The position numbers and the translations under genes were made by a program. The notes beneath the pieces are model-generated. The model made no database searches. It saw only the letters and a list, made by a program, of their open reading frames with translations, and was not told the origin of the DNA. Of a DNA stretch of 64,000 nucleotides, positions 28,725-37,661 are shown in pieces (position 1 is the first letter of the stretch; each line of letters opens with the position of its first letter). Source of the DNA: an uncultured Gammaproteobacteria bacterium (GTDB lineage Bacteria; Pseudomonadota; Gammaproteobacteria; Steroidobacterales; XN24); assembly GCA_947259915.1 (NCBI GenBank), contig CAMYOC010000033.1, forward strand, positions 68,923 through 132,922, written 5' to 3'.

Positions 28725-29099
28725 ATGACACGATTATTCATATTTGGCGCGCTGGCGCTGAGCCTGACCCTGGCGAGTTCCGTGGCGAACGCGCACGATG
28801 ACCATGCGGCCTCTTTCCTGCTGGGAACGGCCGTCGGCAGCACGCTGCAACATCATCGGGACGCTCGCCACGGCTATCTCAACCAGCGGCATAGCTATCA
28901 GTACCGCCGACAGGTCCACCGTTGGCGCGCGATGCAGCGGCGACAACGCCTGCATCTGGCAGCCCACCATGACCATCGCGCATGCGCGGTCCCCAACCGT
29001 TACGACGGCGGCAGACGCGCTTACCGGAGCGATAGTGAGTGGGATGTCTCGCGACACTACACGCGGCGTCACTACCGCGATCAGGCACGGCGGCGCTGA
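28725..29099 (+). CDS. Small exported basic, His/Arg-rich protein
   Basis: 124 residues with a signal peptide (about 1-23, MTRLFIFGALALSLTLASSVANA). The mature part starts HDDHAASFLLGTAVGSTLQHH and is dense in His, Arg, Tyr and Gln with one Cys. No family is recognised with confidence. The composition suggests a periplasmic metal- or polyanion-binding protein, which is inference only. A CAGGAG RBS lies 8 bases before the ATG. The downstream frame has no other supported gene until the convergent ICMT-like gene. Confidence 0.7.
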   Translation: MTRLFIFGALALSLTLASSVANAHDDHAASFLLGTAVGSTLQHHRDARHGYLNQRHSYQYRRQVHRWRAMQRRQRLHLAAHHDHRACAVPNRYDGGRRAYRSDSEWDVSRHYTRRHYRDQARRR

Positions 29100-29165
29100 G
29101 CGGACACGTTGAGGAACGTAGCTGGCGCATATCGCCAGCGGGACGAGCGCCAGGCGCGGCGGCTG

Positions 29166-29675
29166 TTAACGACCCATCAGGGCCCCGAGCCTGGGTACAA
29201 AACAGCCGGTGCGTCTGGCGTACTCGTCCCAGGACTTGCCGAACTCCGCCGCCATCGCCGCTTCTTCTTTACGCACGGCCCACAGCCACAGCGGGTGGAG
29301 CAGCAACGCCCACAAAAAAAACACGACGTGCCCGATGTAGATTGCCAGACCGAAATTGAACCAGCTGAGGAAACTGGCATACAGCGGATGGCGCACAAAA
29401 CGGAACGGCCCGCTCGTACAGAGCTTGTTGCCGCGGTCCGCCGGCCGCAGAGTCCGCGTGCTCCACACGATCAGCGCAAAAGCCCCCGCGGCACCGAGAT
29501 TCAGGGCCACCGTGCGCACGCCCTGCGGGATCGCCAGCCATCCCTGCGGCGTTTCGCGGGCCACCAGCATGGCCACGAAAAGCAAGCCCAGACTCAGAGC
29601 CGACCCGAACGGGCCGCAGCCAAACATTCTCTGGTATGCGTTCACAAGCTCTCCTCGTATCCCCGATTCACTCAA
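29166..29675 (-). CDS. Isoprenylcysteine carboxyl methyltransferase (ICMT/PEMT)-like membrane protein
   Basis: 169-residue integral membrane protein with about four hydrophobic segments. The C-terminal SAM site motif GPFRFVRHPLYASFLSWF (about 91-108) and the late RKEEAAMAAEFGKSWDEYAR (about 138-157) are diagnostic of the ICMT/NnrU/PEMT superfamily. The substrate is unknown, and bacterial members methylate diverse lipophilic compounds. Its start overlaps the stop codon of the upstream esterase gene (4 bases), so it is the third gene of a minus-strand operon. Confidence 0.85.
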   Translation of the reverse strand: MSESGIRGELVNAYQRMFGCGPFGSALSLGLLFVAMLVARETPQGWLAIPQGVRTVALNLGAAGAFALIVWSTRTLRPADRGNKLCTSGPFRFVRHPLYASFLSWFNFGLAIYIGHVVFFLWALLLHPLWLWAVRKEEAAMAAEFGKSWDEYARRTGCFVPRLGALMGR

Positions 29676-31330
29676 TACCGCCAGCTACTCAGATCTGCGC
29701 CGGGTGGTGCAGACGCCTCGATCCGCCGCACGATTTTGTCCGTATAGAACGTGGCGTAACGCAGACGGGAAATCCAGATCGGATTGTCGTGGTCACCGTT
29801 CCAGCAATGCTCCGCGCGACAGCCGTAGTCGACCTCACCGCCAAAATAGGGATCAGTGGTATTTTTGAGAAATTCCTCGAGCAGATACACGGCGTTGTTC
29901 AGATAGTAGTTGTCCATGGTGCCGACATAGACGTGGAGTTTGCCCTCTAGCCTGGGCCCAAGCGTCTTCCAGTCGCGGGCGAGGATATGGCGGAGGTCAA
30001 AGTGCTCGCGCCAGTATTCGGCCACCTGATGATCGATTTCGCCCGTCAGCTTGTCCCAGATCGGTCGCGGATAACCATCATCGCCCTGAGGTGAAGAGAC
30101 CGCCTGCCAGATGTCGAACTGCTCGCCGGAGCGACCGCGAGTACCGAGCACCAGCTCGAGATGGTTGTAGTCCTGCAGCGTCGCGGTCACGTGGCCCAGC
30201 GCGTTGCGATGGCCGGGCCGGCAAACTCTGCGGAACGGCCCCTCGACGAAATAGGCGTTGCTGTCCTGGTAGATGTCGACCTGGGTAAAGGCGCGAAAAT
30301 CCACCGGGTCGGGACAAGCGGCGAACGCACCGTTGTACTCATCCGGGTAGAAGATCTGCACCGCCAGCGCCTCCCAGCCGCCGGTCGAACCGCCATACAA
30401 AAACCGCGCCCAACCCTCGCCGATACCGCGGAACTGCTCTTCGATGTACGGGATAAGCTCATAGGTGATGGCGTCGCCCCAGGGTCCCATGCTGGCGGAA
30501 TTGACCGCATAAGAATCGTCGTAATAAGGGGTCGGGTGCTGGATTTCGACCACCAGCATGCGTGGCTGATCCGGCTCGATCCAGCGCTGGTAATTACGCC
30601 AGGCTTCCTCCTGCTCGATGCGGTTGTAGCCGTCGATGTTGAAACGCTTGCTGAACTCCGGCTGCAGATCCGGGTCCGGCGACGTCTCGCGAAAGCTGCT
30701 GACATCGGCCGGAAAGTGCCCTTGAAACACGGCCAGCGGATAGCGGGCGTCTGCATGTTCGTCAAAGCCATGGGGCAGCAGCACATGGGCACCGAGATAC
30801 ATCGGCCGCCCCCAGAACTCGGTCAATAACTGACTCTGGATGCGGATGTGGCGCACATGCGGCGTGTCGGCGGGCTGCTCAATGGGCGGGATGCGCTGAT
30901 CCAGCTCGATCTCGATCCGGGCTTCTCGCGCCGGGTCTATGCGCAGCGTGCGCGGCGTGCTGAACAGGTTGCCGGGCGCCCGATTCCATTGCTGTCCTTC
31001 GCCCCGATCCATCGGCAGCTTGACCGTATGTCCGCTGGCCAGGTTGAAGGTCTCGTAACGGTGCAGCACCGCCTGCACCACGTAATCCCCGGGCGGCAGA
31101 GCAGACAGGCTGGCGATCGGATAGCCGAACACCGAGCCATCGATCGTCGCCCACTCCCCGGGGGCCAGACCTTCAACGTCGATACCGTGGAGCTGGATCG
31201 CATCGACGCCCGGTGTTACCTGAAAACGCGGTTCGGTGTCATCGGCGGTAGATAACAACAATAACAAGCGACCATCCAGAGATTCGGACTCCAGGCGCGC
31301 ATCGAAGCGAACCGCTATCGCCAATGCCAT
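29672..31330 (-). CDS. Esterase-like alpha/beta hydrolase with an N-terminal all-beta domain
   Basis: 552 residues from the ATG that sits 1 base after the upstream stop codon. An alternative start 48 bases upstream would overlap that gene. The N-terminal 160 residues look like a beta-sandwich (SLDGRLLLLLSTADD, PPGDYVVQAVLHRYETF). The catalytic half is a PF00756-like esterase with MYLGAHVLLPHGFDEH (about 194-209), the nucleophile elbow FLYGGSTGGWEAL (Ser near 337) and a late Asp/His region. No signal peptide is seen, which is unusual for this group. Trp- and Tyr-rich loops suggest a bulky substrate. Confidence 0.78.
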   Translation of the reverse strand: MALAIAVRFDARLESESLDGRLLLLLSTADDTEPRFQVTPGVDAIQLHGIDVEGLAPGEWATIDGSVFGYPIASLSALPPGDYVVQAVLHRYETFNLASGHTVKLPMDRGEGQQWNRAPGNLFSTPRTLRIDPAREARIEIELDQRIPPIEQPADTPHVRHIRIQSQLLTEFWGRPMYLGAHVLLPHGFDEHADARYPLAVFQGHFPADVSSFRETSPDPDLQPEFSKRFNIDGYNRIEQEEAWRNYQRWIEPDQPRMLVVEIQHPTPYYDDSYAVNSASMGPWGDAITYELIPYIEEQFRGIGEGWARFLYGGSTGGWEALAVQIFYPDEYNGAFAACPDPVDFRAFTQVDIYQDSNAYFVEGPFRRVCRPGHRNALGHVTATLQDYNHLELVLGTRGRSGEQFDIWQAVSSPQGDDGYPRPIWDKLTGEIDHQVAEYWREHFDLRHILARDWKTLGPRLEGKLHVYVGTMDNYYLNNAVYLLEEFLKNTTDPYFGGEVDYGCRAEHCWNGDHDNPIWISRLRYATFYTDKIVRRIEASAPPGADLSSWRY

Positions 31331-31331
31331 A

Positions 31332-31595
31332 TCAGTCTTGCCCACGTATCTGTCCTCTTCTTCTCCGCATCCGCGCACCGATCGTCTGACCGCCGAAATA
31401 CGCGACCACCATCAGCGGCAGATTGACCAGGCGCCATTCGATACCGAGGGCCATACGCAGCACCACTATGATCGGCACCGCGGCGTGGACGGCGACAAAC
31501 CAGGCCGGAGAAAACTTCCTTACGCCCTCGCGCCAATAGCCAAAAGGCAGGTTCACCAGCACGATGGCCAGCAACAAGACCAGGAACTCAACCAT
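31332..31595 (-). CDS. Small membrane protein, first gene of the esterase-ICMT operon
   Basis: 87 residues with two or three hydrophobic segments: VEFLVLLLAIVLVNLPFGYW (about 2-21), FVAVHAAVPIIVVLRMALGI (about 33-52) and LVNLPLMVVAYFGGQTIGAR (about 56-75). A basic C-terminal tail follows (RMRRRRGQIRGQD). Its stop codon is followed after 1 base by the esterase ATG, so the two are translationally coupled. I recognise the layout of a conserved hypothetical protein but not a function. Confidence 0.75.
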   Translation of the reverse strand: MVEFLVLLLAIVLVNLPFGYWREGVRKFSPAWFVAVHAAVPIIVVLRMALGIEWRLVNLPLMVVAYFGGQTIGARMRRRRGQIRGQD

Positions 31596-31638
31596 AACCG
31601 TGACCGGGCTGGTGGATAGTGATTCGCAACTGCGCGGC

Positions 31639-31668
31639 AGTATAGACGACGTTTGACCCTGGCCGGCA
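31639..31668 (-). promoter_or_regulatory. Possible promoter for the small membrane protein-esterase-ICMT operon
   Basis: On the minus strand a TATACT -10 box (31639-31644) lies about 45 bases before the start codon. No good -35 is present at 16-18 bases. It is in the 84-base gap after the ThDP enzyme gene. Confidence 0.3.
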
Positions 31669-31679
31669 GCAGATCGCGC

Positions 31680-33407
31680 TCAAATCGAGATCGAACCCTC
31701 GCGGAAATCGCTGCGCCCGAGCAGCGCGTTGACCAGCACCGGATGCCCGTCGCGAGCGATATCGCAGGCCTGGGTCAGCACGTCCTTGATCTCGGCATCG
31801 TTGTGGATAACCAGGCCACTGGCGCCAAACCCGGCCACCACCCGATGATAGTCGCTACGCGCCAACATCACGCCTACATCGTCATCGAGCAGCTTGATCT
31901 GTTCCCGCGCGATCTGGCTCCAGCATCCGTCGTTACCGACCACGGCGATCACCGGGATCTGGTGACGCACGAACGTATCAAACTCGGCCAGGCTGTAGCC
32001 CAGTGAGCCATCCCCGAACAGCACCCACACCTGGGACCCCGGACGACTGACGGCGGCGCCAAGGGCGAATCCTGCGCCGACGCCAAGGGTGCCGAACACA
32101 CCGGGGTCGAGCCAGCGCAACGGGCCTTTCGGGCGCACGATGTAGGATGCCGTGCCGACAAAATCACCGCCATCGGCGACGACCAGACTGTCCTCCGCCA
32201 TGATCTCGTTGACACCACTGCAGACCGCTAGCGGATTGGCAAATTCACCCGAGCGGGCCGCATCCTCGATAATCCCCTCCGCGCGCTCTTCCTCTCTCGC
32301 GTCGAGTTCTTCCCGCCACTCGGACCAGGCACCGCCCGCCGCCGGCGCCGCCCGCGAGAGATCGGCGAGAAAACTACCCGGGTCGGCCAGCAGACCGACA
32401 TCCGGTTTGCGGTTGAGGCGCAGTTCGTCGCGGCTGCGATTGGCGCTGACCAGCACCGCACCGCGGCGGATGTGGCGGCCATAGTCGAGCCTGAAGTCGC
32501 AAGGGACGCCGGCGAGGATCACCAGATCGGCGGTCTTCAGCGCATCGCGACGACGATGGCGGTACTGCCGCGGGTGCCGCGAACCCAGCAATCCTCGCGC
32601 CATGCCGGACAAATAGACCGGGATACCAAGACGGTCGACCGCTTCGGCCACGCTGGCGACCCGCTCCGGCTCGCATACCGCCTGGCTGCCGACGATCAAT
32701 AATGGCCGCCGGGCGCTGCGCAATTTCTGCGCCACGCTCAGCACCTGTGCGGAGACTGCGCCAGGCACCGGTTCTATCATCGCGGGTCCGGGTCGCCGCC
32801 CAAGACGATCGTCAAACATCCGCGCCAGATGACGCCGCAGATAGAAGCGCTGGGCGCGGCCGGCGAGACCCCCGCCGCGTTTGGCCACGCCGTACCAGTC
32901 CCTGACCACATCCTCCGGGTAGAGCAGGTCGACGGGGCACTCGACAAAAACCGGTCCGGGCACGCCGGACTTGGCAATGGCAAAAGCTCGCTCCAGATTC
33001 GGCACCAGCTCGCGGATGCGGTCGACCACCAGCACCTGTTTCACGTGTGGCCCCATCAGAGCCACCTGATCGATGTCCTGGAGTGCGCCCCGGCCCTTGA
33101 GAACGGTGGCGGTGGCCCCGCCGATAATGATCAGCGGTGATTGTGCAAGCTGCGCATTCTTGACCGCGGTGACACTGTTGGTGAGGCCGGGCCCCGCGGT
33201 CACGACGGCTACCCCGGGGGTCCCGCTTATCCGGGCCACCGCGTCGGCCGCGAACACCGCCGTAGCCTCGTGCCGCGTGTCGATGACGCGGATCCCCCGG
33301 GCTCGCGCGCCGGTCAGGATCGGCGAAACATGGCCGCCGCAAAGGGTGAATACACAGCGCACTCCCTGGGCCTTGAGTATCTCGGCAACGCGATCGCCAC
33401 CATGCAT
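31680..33407 (-). CDS. ThDP-dependent lyase of the ILVBL/HACL2 type (acetolactate synthase-like)
   Basis: 575 residues from the ATG giving [16 protein letters not shown]. It has the three ThDP-enzyme domains: N-terminal with catalytic Glu in [17 protein letters not shown] (about 41-57), central Rossmann-like, and C-terminal with the ThDP-Mg motif [14 protein letters not shown]...VVGND (about 470-500). From memory the protein tracks human ILVBL/HACL2 closely, including [30 protein letters not shown] and DGGDFVGTA segments and [24 protein letters not shown]2 cleaves 2-hydroxyacyl-CoA to formyl-CoA and an aldehyde. Acetolactate synthase is less likely because no ilvN is nearby. It follows the CoA-transferase gene by 43 bases. 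Confidence 0.88.
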   Translation of the reverse strand: MHGGDRVAEILKAQGVRCVFTLCGGHVSPILTGARARGIRVIDTRHEATAVFAADAVARISGTPGVAVVTAGPGLTNSVTAVKNAQLAQSPLIIIGGATATVLKGRGALQDIDQVALMGPHVKQVLVVDRIRELVPNLERAFAIAKSGVPGPVFVECPVDLLYPEDVVRDWYGVAKRGGGLAGRAQRFYLRRHLARMFDDRLGRRPGPAMIEPVPGAVSAQVLSVAQKLRSARRPLLIVGSQAVCEPERVASVAEAVDRLGIPVYLSGMARGLLGSRHPRQYRHRRRDALKTADLVILAGVPCDFRLDYGRHIRRGAVLVSANRSRDELRLNRKPDVGLLADPGSFLADLSRAAPAAGGAWSEWREELDAREEERAEGIIEDAARSGEFANPLAVCSGVNEIMAEDSLVVADGGDFVGTASYIVRPKGPLRWLDPGVFGTLGVGAGFALGAAVSRPGSQVWVLFGDGSLGYSLAEFDTFVRHQIPVIAVVGNDGCWSQIAREQIKLLDDDVGVMLARSDYHRVVAGFGASGLVIHNDAEIKDVLTQACDIARDGHPVLVNALLGRSDFREGSISI

Positions 33408-33450
33408 AGCTCTGTCTCCGCCTGTGTCCAAAGAATCCCTGACCGCGCGC

Positions 33451-35163
33451 TCAGTCCGCGTGCCAGTCCAGCACGAACCCACGTCCGCTGACCACGGATC
33501 CGTCCACCTGCCTCAGCGGCTCCGCTACCTGCAGCCGCGCGCCGGAATGCGCCAGCACGTCCCGCTCCAGATCGACCCCGGGCATTAGCCAGATCAGCTC
33601 CAGGCCCGCATCGCCGAGACGGAAAACCCCCACAGGGGTCACATAATAGACGCGCTTGCCGTCCGCCAACGCGCGCTGACCATTGAACGTGACCTCGGCG
33701 ACCTTGTCGACAAATTTCGGCCGCCCGGCGCGCAGCAGACGGATTTTCTCTCCCTCGACCTTCCAGCGGGCGCCGGTCATCCAGTTGCCGACAAAGATCA
33801 CCGTACGAGCACAATCGACGATGGTGGGGAACCCACCGGGTCCCACATAATTCACGATCCGCGGTCCGCGGCGCGAGACATTGACGTTGCCCTGGCTGTC
33901 CACTTCGAGGATGCCGAGCACGGCGGCATCCAGTTGCTCGCGGTAATGATGGAACATCCAGGCCGACGACTCGAAGCGCTGCGGGTTTACCGCGCCGCCA
34001 AAATAGATGCCCGGCGCCGGCAGACCTCCATAGACACCGGTCTCGGTGGTAAAGACCAGGTCGTGATGGAGCTCGCTCTCATAGACCTCGCGACAGACTT
34101 CCTCCGGATAGCCGACGCCGATATTGATATGGGCGCCCGGGGCAACGACCTGCGCAAAGAGCTTCGCGCCGAGCCGCCCGAGCGCCAGATCCACCGGCCC
34201 ACGGACCGGCGTGATGTGCAGCAGGCGGTTGACCAGGCGTAGCTTCTCTATCGCCGCGCGGTCGTCACCATCCCCGCCCGGGCAGAACAGCCGCCAGGGC
34301 CGACGTTGTGGCGCCATCACTGTCTGCTCGTTCCAACGATTGACGACGATGGCATCCACGTCGCCGGCCTCCACTCGCGGCGCATCAGGGTCTTCACTAC
34401 ATACTTCAGCCACCACCGCCATCACCAAACCGTTGTTGTGCCGCGCCGCGCGCACCGCTTCCCGGGTCTCGGTCAGGGTCGCCATATCGGTCAGATAGAC
34501 GTTGCCGGACGGATCTGCCGCAGCGGCTGAGAACAACGCGCAGTCGATCAGCGGCAGCTGATACTCCAGCTCGTCACCCAGCGCACGGATCAGCTGCAGG
34601 TCATCGCGGCTGCAGACCGCTGAGCCAGGACCACAGCGAGGGTCGAGAAAGGTGTCGACGCCGGTGCCGCTGCGTAACCGTTCGCGACCCTCTCCCTGAC
34701 CCTCGATGAGCAAGGCCAGCTCACCCTGCGGCAGCACATGCAGGTCCAGACGATCGGACTCGGCGAGTGCCAGCAACCCCTTCGCGGTCTCAACATGACC
34801 GCTGATGTAGCGGCGCAGCAGCCCGGAACGGGCCAGTTCCTCAACCGTCCCCGGCGCCTTGCCGCGACCGCCCTGAGCGCCGACCGAGATCCAGGTCAGA
34901 TCGCGGGGACGACCGCGACGGACGAAGGCCTCGCTGACCGCCCAAAAAAAGCTCGAGCAGCGCGCATTGCCCGCCATACCGCAACTGATGACCGTGGCTC
35001 CGTCGGGAATCCGCGCAGCGGCCTCGGCGCCGGTAACAAATTTCCCGGAAAGACCCGCTGGAGTCGTGTCCAGATCGCGGCGGTCCCAGCTCAGACGCCA
35101 GCGGATGACGTCGGCCAGGAGACGGATTTTTTCGCTCGTTCGCATCGGTATGCCCGCGGCCAT
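33451..35163 (-). CDS. Fused alpha-beta acyl-CoA:acetate CoA-transferase (YdiF-type, PF01144)
   Basis: 570 residues. The first half (about 30-290) has the glycine loop [20 protein letters not shown] and [15 protein letters not shown]. The second half (about 300-560) carries the catalytic Glu in [20 protein letters not shown] (Glu near 377) and ends with [19 protein letters not shown], as in E. coli YdiF. Such enzymes exchange CoA between carboxylates. The start could be the first ATG (35163) or the ATG 18 bases on ([16 protein letters not shown]). It is cotranscribed with the ILVBL/HACL2-like gene, so its substrate is plausibly a 2-hydroxy or branched acid; that is inference. Confidence 0.88.
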   Translation of the reverse strand: MAAGIPMRTSEKIRLLADVIRWRLSWDRRDLDTTPAGLSGKFVTGAEAAARIPDGATVISCGMAGNARCSSFFWAVSEAFVRRGRPRDLTWISVGAQGGRGKAPGTVEELARSGLLRRYISGHVETAKGLLALAESDRLDLHVLPQGELALLIEGQGEGRERLRSGTGVDTFLDPRCGPGSAVCSRDDLQLIRALGDELEYQLPLIDCALFSAAAADPSGNVYLTDMATLTETREAVRAARHNNGLVMAVVAEVCSEDPDAPRVEAGDVDAIVVNRWNEQTVMAPQRRPWRLFCPGGDGDDRAAIEKLRLVNRLLHITPVRGPVDLALGRLGAKLFAQVVAPGAHINIGVGYPEEVCREVYESELHHDLVFTTETGVYGGLPAPGIYFGGAVNPQRFESSAWMFHHYREQLDAAVLGILEVDSQGNVNVSRRGPRIVNYVGPGGFPTIVDCARTVIFVGNWMTGARWKVEGEKIRLLRAGRPKFVDKVAEVTFNGQRALADGKRVYYVTPVGVFRLGDAGLELIWLMPGVDLERDVLAHSGARLQVAEPLRQVDGSVVSGRGFVLDWHAD

Positions 35164-35548
35164 GATCTGGCTTCAGCGCGTCGCAACAAAACCACAGTCA
35201 CAGGATAGGCCAGCGCGCGGGATCGGTCATCTGGCGATCCACGGCAGTCTGTCACCAGCCCGGTGCGCGGCGCTTGCTCGGACACCCGGACAATCGGTTA
35301 TGGTAGGCCGGTCTCCACGGCCGGTGATCAGATCCGGCTCCGGTGCCGGTGGCCACTGAAAATTCGAAGCACGGACTTATGGGCTCAGCGAAACCAGCGA
35401 CGGATGAAACAACTTTCGCCGCGGCTCGGCGCATCGGCGATCTATCGTCGCCCCGGCGACTCTGGCGTCGGTCCGGCGCGCCACCAGTGATCCGGCCGTT
35501 GGTCAGCTCTGGCCCCGCCCGCACACCTTATGCCACCGGGATGGCGGG
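35164..35548. other. 385-base divergent intergenic region
   Basis: Separates the CoA-transferase gene (minus) from the DRAM-like gene (plus). Short open frames on both strands (for example 35252-35524 minus and 35343-35552 plus) lack RBS and family features, and I do not call them. A candidate minus-strand promoter is listed separately. No other structure was recognised. Confidence 0.6.
35202..35230 (-). promoter_or_regulatory. Putative promoter for the CoA-transferase/ThDP lyase operon
   Basis: On the minus strand ATGACC (35225-35230) and TATCCT (35202-35207) are spaced by 17 bases, about 39 bases before the first start codon. Each box matches four of six consensus bases. Confidence 0.4.
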
Positions 35549-36301
35549 ATGACGGACAGGCCGGGACAACCGGCAACGACGGGACCATTGATGATGACCT
35601 CGGTCTCGCCGGCGCGCATGGCTGTGCTGGCGGCGCTGATCCCGGCCACCCTGTTCGTGGTCACCTACTTGTCGGCAGCGATAAACGGACACGTCGCCTG
35701 GTGCCTGCCGCCCGCCGGCACCTGCACGGACATCACTCATACCGGCCTGCAGCCGCCAGAGTCCTTCGTCTTTCGCGTTGGCATGGTTTTGGTCTGCGGG
35801 ATCCTCTTGTGGGTCTGGAGGCTGGCCGGCGTATGGTTTTCCATCCACGCGGTGCACGACAAAGGCCGGCACCGGGCCCGTCGCATCATGGGCCTGGGCA
35901 TGACCGCGTCTGTTGCACTGCTGTTCTCGGAACTGATGCTCCAGGGCAGCGAGGAGACCGCCTGGATCCTCCATTCGCTGGGCGCATCGGTCTATTTCTT
36001 GTGCGCCTATGCGGCGCAGATGCTGGCCACGCTCGAGAGCGGGCGACTCGCCCGACGCGAGCCCGGCCTGGTCCCTGCCCGCTCGCTGCGCTGGAAGCGC
36101 TGGATCGTCGGCGGCCAGACGCTGATATTGCTCATCGTCATCGCCGCCCGATTGCTCGGCATCCGCGAGATCGGCCGACCCGCCCAGTGGATCGGCTCGT
36201 ATCTGATGCTGGCTTACTATCTGAGTTTTGCCCTCGACTGGCGGGGACGTTTTGCGGCCGGCACCTGGTTTCGTGCATCCAAGCCACCGGAACCAGATTA
36301 G
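35549..36301 (+). CDS. Six-helix membrane protein, Frag1/DRAM/Sfk1-like
   Basis: 250 residues with about six hydrophobic segments at roughly 25-43, 78-95, 112-131, 142-160, 187-203 and 213-229. The first loop includes VAWCLPPAGTCTDITHTGLQ with two Cys, and ESFVFRVGMVLVCGIL (about 71-86) resembles the Frag1/DRAM/Sfk1 signature P-E-x-x-x-F-R-x-G. The function in bacteria is unknown. A purine-rich GGGATGGCGGG precedes the ATG. It converges with the GNAT gene; their ends overlap by 4 bases. Confidence 0.7.
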   Translation: MTDRPGQPATTGPLMMTSVSPARMAVLAALIPATLFVVTYLSAAINGHVAWCLPPAGTCTDITHTGLQPPESFVFRVGMVLVCGILLWVWRLAGVWFSIHAVHDKGRHRARRIMGLGMTASVALLFSELMLQGSEETAWILHSLGASVYFLCAYAAQMLATLESGRLARREPGLVPARSLRWKRWIVGGQTLILLIVIAARLLGIREIGRPAQWIGSYLMLAYYLSFALDWRGRFAAGTWFRASKPPEPD

Positions 36302-36828
36302 TCTGCTTCGGGCGAAGCCCTGGTCAGTTTGGCCATGGCGGGCTCGCCCAACCTGAATACGGTCCAGTCGTCCATCGGCACTGCGCCCAGCGCCCGGTAA
36401 AAATTGATCGCCGTGGTATTCCAGTCCAGGACTGACCATTCCATTCGTCCACATCCGCGCTGCCGGGCGAGCCGCACCAGAAACAGCAGCAGCGCCTTGC
36501 CGACGCCGAGACCGCGGGTTGCAGGCTCCACGAACAGGTCCTCGAGATACAGACCGGGCTTGCCGAGGAAGGTGGAGAAGTTGTGGTAGAAGATGGCGAA
36601 GCCCACTGCGTCGGACCCATGGTAGGCCAGCACTGCCTCCGCACTGGGCCTGGCCCCGAACAGGGCGTCATGGAGACCGTCCTCACTGGCCTTTACCTCG
36701 TGCGCAAGCTTTTCGTATTCCGCCAGCCGACGGATAAACTGCAATATCAAACCGGTGTCCTGTGGCTCGGCAAACCGGATCCGCAGATCATCAACCTCTG
36801 TTTCAATCCATCGCGAGTTCTGGCTCAT
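36298..36828 (-). CDS. GNAT family N-acetyltransferase
   Basis: 176 residues resembling diamine- or amino-acid-type GNATs (SAT-like). IRFAEPQDTGLILQFIRRLA (about 16-35) is the N-terminal strand-helix. YLEDLFVEPATRGLGVGKAL (about 93-112) is the acetyl-CoA loop, with WSVLDWNTTAINFYRALGA (about 131-149) after it. The pattern LYLEDLFV and DWN..AI..Y is typical of spermidine/spermine acetyltransferase relatives, but the substrate is not certain. It is the last gene of the hutU operon and overlaps the hydrolase gene by 4 bases. Confidence 0.88.
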   Translation of the reverse strand: MSQNSRWIETEVDDLRIRFAEPQDTGLILQFIRRLAEYEKLAHEVKASEDGLHDALFGARPSAEAVLAYHGSDAVGFAIFYHNFSTFLGKPGLYLEDLFVEPATRGLGVGKALLLFLVRLARQRGCGRMEWSVLDWNTTAINFYRALGAVPMDDWTVFRLGEPAMAKLTRASPEAD

Positions 36829-37661
36829 GGCTCAACGCCCTCCCCGGCGTCAGCCGCTGGCCGGATCGCTGTCTCGCAACCAGCGAGATAAACAGCAGTC
36901 AGTTCGTCGCCCTCGTGATCGAACGATCCCGTACGCAGAAAGCGCAGCACCTGGGCAGTGACCCGGGTCGAGCGCATGATAAAAGCATGGGTCTTCGGCA
37001 CCACCAGGAAATCAGTCAACCCCTCGATCCAGGTGCTGCACACCGACACCATGCCATCATCCTCCCCGGGGATCACCAGCGTACCGATCGGGTTGACACT
37101 ACCGGTCCCCGCGATCACGCCGGTCTCGACCGGCGGCGGGGGCAAGCGATTGGGCAGGCTGTCCGGATCGGTGCCGAGCTGCCGGGCCGTAGGCCCCATT
37201 ACGGTTTCAAACAGCCATTGATCACGCAGCAGGTCGGTTAATTCGCTGCCGCGGTTGGGCGGCGCCAGCATCACCAGACGGCCGACATTGGCAGGCATGT
37301 CGGCAGCGAGATACGCGCGGACCAGAATCCCGCCGAGTGAATGAGTGACGAAGTGCACCTTGCTGGCTTCGCTGCAGCAGGCGTTGACCGATTCCGCCAG
37401 CAGACCGACCAGAACCTCCGGTGGCGCCTTGCGCGACGGATAGTCGATGTTATGTACCGCATAAGCTGCGCTGCTCAGACGCTGTTCCAGCAGCGCCATC
37501 GAACCCGCATTGCGGCCGAGACCATGCAGCAAGACCACCGCCTCCTGCGCGGCAGCTGGCGGCGTCCCGGACATATCGTCTGCACGCGACGGAATCACCG
37601 CGGTGGCCAGCACCACGCAAATCAGGCCGGGAAAAAGCACAGCGGCAGGTATTCGTCTCAT
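36825..37661 (-). CDS. Exported alpha/beta hydrolase (lipase-like)
   Basis: 278 residues with a signal peptide (about 1-27, MRRIPAAVLFPGLICVVLAT...SRA). The oxyanion HG motif is VVLLHGLGRNAGSM (about 42-55), the nucleophile elbow is VTHSLGGILVRAY (Ser near 107), the acid is in GEDDGMVSV and the catalytic His in THAFIMRS (about 226-233). This layout is that of triacylglycerol lipase-like or PGAP1-like serine hydrolases. It is third in the hutU-DUF429-hydrolase-GNAT operon, with 4-base overlaps on both sides. No link to histidine catabolism is apparent. Confidence 0.87.
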   Translation of the reverse strand: MRRIPAAVLFPGLICVVLATAVIPSRADDMSGTPPAAAQEAVVLLHGLGRNAGSMALLEQRLSSAAYAVHNIDYPSRKAPPEVLVGLLAESVNACCSEASKVHFVTHSLGGILVRAYLAADMPANVGRLVMLAPPNRGSELTDLLRDQWLFETVMGPTARQLGTDPDSLPNRLPPPPVETGVIAGTGSVNPIGTLVIPGEDDGMVSVCSTWIEGLTDFLVVPKTHAFIMRSTRVTAQVLRFLRTGSFDHEGDELTAVYLAGCETAIRPAADAGEGVEP

